Part shown: positions 31,450 through 37,723 of the stretch, in pieces
Numbering within the stretch: position 1 is the first letter of the stretch
Layout of the letters: every line of letters begins with the position of its first letter
Source of the DNA: Scleroderma bovista
Taxonomy: Eukaryota > Basidiomycota > Agaricomycetes > Boletales > Sclerodermataceae
DNA length: 37,723 nt
Assembly: GCA_037178675.1 (NCBI GenBank)
Contig: JAYMGJ010000688.1
Span: 1-37,723 of the forward strand
Direction: 5' to 3'
Position numbers and translations under genes: made by a program
The notes under the pieces: model-generated
The model's input: the letters and a program-made list of their open reading frames with translations, nothing else
Told to the model about the DNA's origin: nothing
The model's database searches: none

Positions 31450-31860
31450 AGTAATACAACGGGTCATAGCAGCTGTCAATTCACCTACAACCGCCATGAT
31501 GACGACTACCGCCGCCGCCACCAGTCCACCACCAGTCCACACCACCAAAGATGGCAAGGACGAGGACGACCTGCTTGCAGCACCGTATAGCCACTGCCGA
31601 TGGGGAACATCACGTGAACCAGTGACATCACCTCCACAACCACCCATGTAGCCAGTGCCACGCCAACATTACTACCACTGCCTTGCAACTGGCAGCGCAA
31701 CGATGTCATTGGCGGTCACCACCACCCCACTGGGGACGACGATGACGACAGTCACAACGACGGCTATTACCACCAGGCAGCGATACACCAATGACATGAC
31801 CTCTTCCATCTCCACCACGCAGTCAGCAGCACGATGACAGACGGCGACGGCAACCCTTGC
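31450..31860. repeat. ACC/GAC-rich degenerate repeat
   Basis: Same style as 16318-16700, sharing words such as GTCAGCAGCACGATGAC and GACGACAGTCACAACGACGG. Low-complexity frames (Thr/Pro/Ser-rich) cross it in several phases on both strands, a sign of repeat rather than coding sequence. Confidence 0.65.
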
Positions 31861-32496
31861 TGCCTGCCTTCCCTGCGAGCAAACCCGCAGGTATCCGACT
31901 ACCTAGTACCAACCTAGGCCCAACCCACAGCTGACCCACACCAACCAACTTAGCCCGGGGTGTTGAAGGGTATATTAGCATATCATTACATGCACTATGT
32001 ATACTATTCATAATATATCTAGTGAACTAGCTACATGCATGTCGTAGGTGGAGTGGTGGTGTCATCCTAGATGGGGAGAAAGGGGGGGAGTGAGCTCGAC
32101 CAAGCAAGGTGGCTGCTGGCGCCAGCCAGCACTTCCCCAAGTGTCAAGTTGGGAATGGTATTTGTCAAATTTACGTAAACCCTACATCAATCAGACTTGG
32201 CAGTGACCGACGGATGCCACCACGAGACGGCAAGCAAGAATCGGAGGAGACAACACAGACTACATTCCAGGCTGTCACTTTTGTGAGGAAACTCAAATGT
32301 GACTTGAACCCAGAAGCATTTACATAAAGAAAGGTGTACACCACTAACTATCACCTCCTTTCCTCGCCACCTGGTGAAAGTATATCACGTCCTACCTACA
32401 ACTAATGCTCCCTACCGCGATCAGAACTTTTTCTCCAGAGGAATTCTGCAACATCTTGCACTGCGGGAAGTAAAGTCACTACTAATCAGTGATGGG

Positions 32497-32560
32497 GACG
32501 CTGATGTGACCAAAATCAGTGACATTGACACTGAATTGCTGGTCACATCTTTTCAGCGTC
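32497..32560. repeat. Nested inverted repeat
   Basis: Outer arms GACGCTGATGTGACCA and TGGTCACATC(TTTTC)AGCGTC pair except for a 5-bp insertion; inside them TCAGTG..CACTGA forms a second stem. The arms share the word GACGCTGAT with the adjacent 30-bp repeats. Confidence 0.8.
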
Positions 32561-32568
32561 TGAGTCCC

Positions 32569-32648
32569 GACGCTGATTTTCACTGCCTCGATTCCGGTGA
32601 CGCTGATTTTCACTACCTCAATTTTGGTGACACTGATTTTCAGTACCC
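32569..32648. repeat. 30-bp tandem repeat, about 2.7 units
   Basis: Units begin GACGCTGATTTTCACT at 32569 and 32599; a partial third starts at 32629. They translate as a ten-residue repeat in one frame, but no wider coding evidence exists. Confidence 0.85.
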
Positions 32649-33597
32649 ATCAGAATACAGCTCAGTTGTGTATATCTATCAGTATAGTGCTCATTTACTA
32701 GTAATTCTCCACAAATATACAAACATTTATCGTTCCATCATTGTATCGCTGTTCCTGCCACCATCTGTGATGGATACAGCTGTCCATATAATCACTGGTG
32801 ATTGTACAGGCACTCAACTCACTGCCTGCATCATGTCATCGTCATTAATGGTCACAGTGAGGCAGGTTGTCCTTGTCCTCACTACGTCCAGGTTGTCGTC
32901 ATCAGGTGTGTGGTTATCCTGAATCCTGATAGTGCTAGTTGTCTTCGACTCTTCATCAAGGTGGCCATGGTTGTTGAGGTGGCTGTGTAGAGTTGAGGCA
33001 GAGAGGTGGTCATTGGTAAGGCTGATGGTGGACACGGTCGAGTGTTCAGGTAGTATGTAGTGGCTGTTGTCGAGGCTGGGACGTGGTGGCCATGGTTGGG
33101 TGGCAGTGGCTGTGGTGATTAGTAAGGTCACGTGGTTACGCAAGTCGTGTCGTGCATTACTGTGCAGAAATTCAATCTCCGCTTGATTACATCTTGTTCT
33201 CGTACCACAACCATGCCTCACAACGTCCGTTCAACAGCCCAGTTCCACAACTGGAGCTCGCATCGTTTGGTGATGTTTCCACCTTATTTATGGAATCTAG
33301 CGTGACTCTACAGGTTTGAACCCAGCTTTTGGCTTATAAGCGTGTCGCTGTTATTGCTTACATAAACATTGAAGTTGGAGCCACTCCCTTTGACTCGCGA
33401 TCACACTTGTCTCCGCTATCACTGACGTAGTATTTCTCGTGCAGAGCTATGCACTCCACAATTGTATATCAAGATCGTGCCGTCAACGTGAACTTTCCTC
33501 GTTCGCCATACGAATCCTGCCGAGGGAATACATCTGACCTGGCGGTGTTTCTGTTTCGAGGGTGCCCTTTGATAAAAGGGCTAGGTGCACAGCAAAG

Positions 33598-33757
33598 CTA
33601 GACAGAACAAATAATCTCAGTTTCGTGTTGGACGAAGACTATGTAGCTAACCTAGACAGAACAAATAATCTAAATGAATCAATACTATGGTCATAGGTAG
33701 CTGGGGTATAGTAGCTCACCTCAGTTTCGTGTTGGACGAAGACTGAGGTGCAACGGA
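33598..33757. repeat. Interleaved short direct repeats beside the copia element
   Basis: CTAGACAGAACAAATAATCT occurs twice (about 33599 and 33653), and CAGTTTCGTGTTGGACGAAG occurs twice (about 33618 and 33722). The order is first, second, first, second, as if one block of about 50-100 bp was duplicated and rearranged within or next to the LTR. Confidence 0.75.
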
Positions 33758-33853
33758 AAATTTCTCGGAGGAAATGTATCGTGCTTATGTAAGGTTGCTC
33801 GACGCAGGAAAGGTAAAGTGTAAAGAGAGGGGAAAATACTCTGTCCTTCAACA
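33730..33853 (-). repeat. Candidate 3' LTR of the copia element (minimal extent)
   Basis: On the element's strand, 22 bases after the gag-pol stop, the sequence begins TGTTGAAGGACAG and a matching CAACA end is found at 33730, or at 33626 (giving 228 bp). TG..CA ends and position fit a copia LTR, with GAGTGGGCG just before it as a possible polypurine tract. The 5' LTR lies outside the window, so the length cannot be confirmed. Confidence 0.4.
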
Positions 33854-33875
33854 CGCCCACTCGGCGAGGCAACCT

Positions 33876-36800
33876 TCAAATTACCATGCCCATACCTTCA
33901 ATAAATCGGTTGTGTTTCTCCCGCATCAAAGGTTTCGTCAGGACGTCAGCAACTTGTTTGTTTGTTGGTATATATTGAAGAGTGATCTCTTCTTCGTCTA
34001 TTTTCTCTCGAATAAAGTGGTGTCGGATCGCGATATGCTTGGTACGGTCATGGAAAACAGCATTCTTCGCGAGTGCCATGGCCGACTGGTTGTCGATGAG
34101 TAGTGTAGTTGGTTCCTGGGATGTCGACAAAGAGAGTTCTTGTGCGAGAGAGCGCAGCCACAGTGCTTCTTTTGTCGCAGCCGCAGCAGCCATGTATTCA
34201 GCCTCTGTACTCGAAAGAGCAACAGAGGTCTGCTTCTTCGAGGACCAGCTAACAGCTCCACCAGATATGATGAAGACATAGCCACTAATAGATCGACGGT
34301 CATTGATGTCGCCAGCCCAGTCCGCATCAACGTAACCTAGGATGTTTGGCTTCGTTTCTCCACTGTAAATAAGACGGACATCAGTCGTCCCACAGAGGTA
34401 GCGGTAGACTCGTTTTAGGGCTGCCCAGTGTGCCTCACCTGGCGTCACAGCATGCTTGCTCAGTGCGCCCACTGCAAAAGCAAGATCTGGACGTGTTGCC
34501 AGCATTGCATACATAAGTGCACCAAGTCCACTCTGGTAGAGCTTCGCATCGACTTCGGGGGCTTCGAGTTTGATGAGCTTCAGATTCGGCTCCATGGGGG
34601 TCTTTACAGCATGCCCATTTTCCATGCCAAAACGTTCAAGGATCGTTTCAATGTAATGACGCTGCGATAGTTCGATTGTTCGTGTTTCGCGATCTCGGAC
34701 AATCTCCATTCCGAGGATCCAGTGCGCTTCCCCTAAGTCCGTCAGCTCATACTCCTGCGACAGTTGCCTCTTTAGACGTTTGATGGCATCGAGGCTCTTA
34801 GATAGGATTAGCTTATCATCCACGTAGACAGCAACGATGATTTGCATTCCATCCTCGTCCTTATAGAAGATGCTGTGGTCGGCTTGACAACGCATGAATC
34901 CGAGTGACTCGAATACTTTTCGTAGCGTGTCGTACCAGGCCTTCGAAGCCTGCTTAAGCCCATAAAGTGCACGCCAGAGACGCCAGACCTTGCCTGGCTT
35001 GTCGCGGAAACCAGGTGGAGGACGGAGGTAAATCTCCTCCTCTAGTTCACCATTTAGGAATGCAGATTTCACATCCATTTGGTGTATCTCTAGGTCGTAA
35101 TGCGCTGCTAACGCGAGGAGCATGTGGATGGACGAGAACTTGGTGACAGGTGCAAACGTGTCGGTGTAGTCGATGCCTTGGACCTGCGTGAACCCCTTGG
35201 CGACGAGACGGGCCTTATACTTGTCTATCTCGCCATTAGGGCCACGCTTGACCTTAAATACCCATTTTGAATCGACAATCTTGCGATCAGGGGGGCAGTC
35301 GACTTCCTCGTACAGGCCGATCTTCTCGAAGACTTTCAGTTCTTCAAGCATAGCGGTGAGCCAAAGGTCCGCGTCCGGATGTTTAATTGCTTTGTAGTAA
35401 GTAGTAGGCTCATCGTCGCTTGCGGCTGTAGTCGCGCGGTAGGCAGTTTGGTCTTGTGTGGATGCGTTCTCACACTCCACCTCTCCACTCTCTCCATCCT
35501 CTTCGTCGTTATCCTCAAGCAACGCAGGTAAGTCGTCATTGACCTTCCCATCAGGCTGATCCCTTGCATTTGTGGGCGCCTTTCCATAGCTGGAGACGAA
35601 GAAACGCAAATCGTCGTCCCTGGTGGGCGTCTTGCGCAGTCGAGATGACCTGCGCACCTCTGGTGCTGGGATCGGATGCGGATAGGGCGTTGGAGGTCCT
35701 CTTGGCAAGCTGGGGCGTCGGATTGGAGCAGGTAAGCGTCTCTCGATCCGATCATTAACGTTTGTTGCAGGACTTCGACGATTTCCGTCGAAACGGCTCG
35801 ATTCGGCTTCAACGCGCGGCGCGGACGATTTTGACCGATCGGATGGGTCGTGCACAACGCTGACACCATCCGCTGACTGCCTTTGCACTGTGGATGCGCT
35901 GGGAAAGCCATCCGCAGTTCCGTTCGCCTCAGGGGCCTCCTCCTCTGTCTCAGGTAAGTCCCCAGTCGTTTCAACGCTTTCGGATGCGTTCTGATCGCTT
36001 GACCCATCCATTTCGTCGACGTTTAGGTCACTTTCATCGATCCTGACACGGCTAGGGCCATCTGGGTCGCCTTCATCGAACACCACATCCCTGGACTCAA
36101 AAATTTGGCCGTTTGGGCGGTGCACGCAGACATACGCCTTGCGATTTTCGGCGAAGCCTAGGAAGGCACACTCGAGCGACTTAGCATCGAGTTTACGGCG
36201 TTTCTCGACGGGTATGTGCACATGCGCTTTACAGCCGAAGACGCGAAGGTGTCCGACTGATGGTTTATTGCCAGTATACGCTTCGTGTGGCGTTATGTTG
36301 CCTGCAAGTGCACGAGTTGGGACGCAATTCAAGATATGTGCTGCGTAGAGGATTGCATCCCCCCAGTACAAGTTAGGTAAGCCCGCATCACTTAGCATCG
36401 CACGCGCTGATTCAATCAACGTACGGTTCATCCGCTCTGCAACGCCATTCTCCTGTGGAGTATAGGCATTCGTCAGTTCGTGGTGGATCCCCTTCGACTT
36501 TAGGTAGTCTTGGAATGCATATGAGCTGTACTCGCCACCTCCATCGCTGCGAAGGTAATTCGCGCGCTCGCCTGTCTCAGCCTCAGCCCGTTCAAAGTAT
36601 TCCTTCGTAAGTTTGAACACTTCATCTTTTGTTTTAATGAGTTTGACTATGAGGCGATGAGAATGGGCATCGATATAGGTGACAAAGTAGCGGTGACCAG
36701 TGCGTGCCGTCGTTTCCATGGGGCCGCAAACGTCCGAGTAGGTCCTGTAGAGGACCCGAGGGCTTTCGATGTTCGACTTGTCTGGGATGGGGTTGCGATG

Positions 36801-37723
36801 CTGCTTCCCCTTGAGGCAGGGTTTGCAGAGGTCGCCGTCGTGAGTTCTCTCGCCAGTTATTGTCATCCCGCTGACCATTTCCTTCCTATCCAGTCTCAGG
36901 ATGGAATCAATATTAATATGTGCGAGGCGGCGGTGCCAAGTCTCAAGGCTGGCGCAGGATGAAGTCGTCCGTGTTCCCAGAGCTGCGAGTGGGATGGATG
37001 GATCGAGGAATGGCGAAGGGCCATGTACGATATATGCTGTTTGGTCATTGAGGGTCAAGGTGGCTGCGAGGATGTACAGTGAATCCCGCTTGTGTCCAAT
37101 TGCAACTGTCTCGTCGTCAGCAAGGATGGTGCAAGAGTCATGGCCAAAAAGAATGCGAAGGTTCCTGCTAGCGAGATATGAGACGGACATCAGGTTGCCG
37201 TCAAGCTCAGGGACGTGATATACATCTGTTAGGACTGTGTATCTCGTTTGGCCATTGCCCACATCGAGATCAAGCCCAATGCGGCCTATTCCTATTGCAA
37301 AGATGCTGTTGCCATTGCCAATGACAACATGTCGTGGAGGCGAGAGTGGATGGTACGTTTTGAACCAGTTTCGATGGCAGCTCATGTGTGCTGATGCACC
37401 TGAGTCGATAACCCATTCGCAGGTACTAAGGGATGCCTTCGATCTCTTTGCAACGAAGAGTTGGAGAGGTGAGTCATTTGAGTTGACCTGTGTGAACCGC
37501 GCCGCTAACTCGGTTCTTTCCTTCTCCTTAGGCTTTTCTTTATTACCGCTCTCCGTGCCCTTGGCTGCTTCGTCAGCCTTTTTCTTCCAACATTCATCCT
37601 CCGTGTGACCACTCTTTTTACACGGTGCGTAAGCACATTTCTTCTGCTTTTTCTTCTTTCCATCCCTCGTCTTTGACTTCCCTTTAGGTTGGGTCGTCTT
37701 TGCTGCAAGTGCCGTTTGGCTAG
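33876..37723 (-). mobile_element. Ty1-copia retrotransposon gag-pol polyprotein, 5' end outside window
   Basis: One uninterrupted frame of about 1,281 codons, open to the right edge; internal Met codons such as that at 37385 are not the true start. Order: a basic gag tail with a zinc knuckle (CAYAPCKKSGHTEDEC, about 37590-37640), protease (VIDSGASAHM, about 37404), integrase with HHCC zinc site (WHRRLAH...CKPC, about 36935) and catalytic Asp/Asp/Glu at about 36735, 36670 and 36452, an acidic linker, reverse transcriptase (FLNGELEEEIYLRPPPGF, YVDDKLI at about 34820) and RNase H (DADWAGD, TEAEY, IDNQSA). Integrase before reverse transcriptase is diagnostic for copia. There is no stop or frameshift, so it may be young and potentially active. 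It lies in gene-poor, repeat-rich DNA. Confidence 0.95.

Larger units (their letters stand above)
31861..33625. other. Gene-poor region with repeats
   Basis: No convincing gene. A 182-codon plus-strand frame (32374-32922) is inflated by a 30-bp tandem repeat and ends in low-complexity sequence; a 135-codon minus-strand frame (32814-33221) is His/Thr/Asn-rich. Separate entries describe the palindrome at 32497 and the tandem repeat at 32569. Confidence 0.45.

Noticed and set aside
32374..32922. 182-codon plus-strand frame as a gene
   Set aside because: Its length depends on a 30-bp tandem repeat and a palindrome, and the rest has no protein-like conservation.
32814..33221. 135-codon minus-strand frame as a gene
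   Set aside because: His/Asn/Thr-rich low-complexity composition like the nearby CAC/ACC repeats; no domain.
35336..36007. 223-codon minus-strand frame
   Set aside because: It is an alternate frame of the copia polyprotein linker, where the Ser/Pro/Asp-rich sequence leaves other phases open.

Overview
This window is nuclear DNA from a filamentous fungus, most likely an agaricomycete basidiomycete. The evidence is dense short spliceosomal introns (mostly 48-60 nt), F-box proteins of mushroom type, a local family of GMC oxidoreductases, two eukaryotic tRNA genes (one with an intron) and a Ty1-copia retrotransposon. There are no operons. Genes were rebuilt by joining reading frames across GT..AG introns and checking that every junction keeps phase. 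No expression data support the models.

Layout, left to right. (1) 1-1512, minus: 5' part of a kinesin motor gene, ten exons, running off the left edge. (2) 2167-3696, plus: leucine-rich F-box protein. (3) 3915-4994, plus: protein-L-isoaspartate O-methyltransferase, seven exons. (4) 5507-6177, minus: decayed F-box paralogue. (5) 7067-10164, plus: large F-box protein with several zinc-binding Cys/His clusters, 13 exons. (6) 10298-10380, minus: tRNA-Gln(CTG) with an 11-nt intron. (7) 10584-12429, minus: FYVE-like/SAP/SAP/RING protein, probably an E3 ubiquitin ligase with CARP/rififylin architecture. (8) 12764-22011, minus: three tandem paralogues of a GMC-type FAD oxidoreductase. The two left copies lie in a recent duplication of about 2.6 kb. 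The leftmost copy is broken by a 16-bp deletion, and all three have a 5'-UTR intron that ends directly at the ATG. (9) 22.1-25.4 kb: gene-poor DNA with a 339-bp MITE-like element and ACC-rich degenerate repeats. (10) 25470-26993, minus: class III aminotransferase. (11) 28567-29544, minus: oligosaccharyltransferase subunit Swp1/ribophorin II. (12) 29759-29830, minus: tRNA-Cys(GCA). (13) 30161-31034, minus: GNAT acetyltransferase of the spermidine/spermine type, seven exons. (14) 31.1-33.6 kb: repeats without a convincing gene. (15) 33876-37723, minus: uninterrupted gag-pol frame of a Ty1-copia element, cut by the right edge, with a candidate 3' LTR below it.

The housekeeping genes (methyltransferase, Swp1, GNAT, aminotransferase, kinesin, tRNAs) look like a conserved backbone interrupted by lineage-specific material: F-box genes and relic, GMC array, MITE, ACC-rich blocks and copia element. 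Nothing ties these genes into one pathway. I do not see a biosynthetic cluster, and no wholly new system is convincingly shown. The most interesting items are the GMC array with its pseudogene and repeat-encoded linker, the CARP-like FYVE-SAP-RING protein, the MITE and the copia element.
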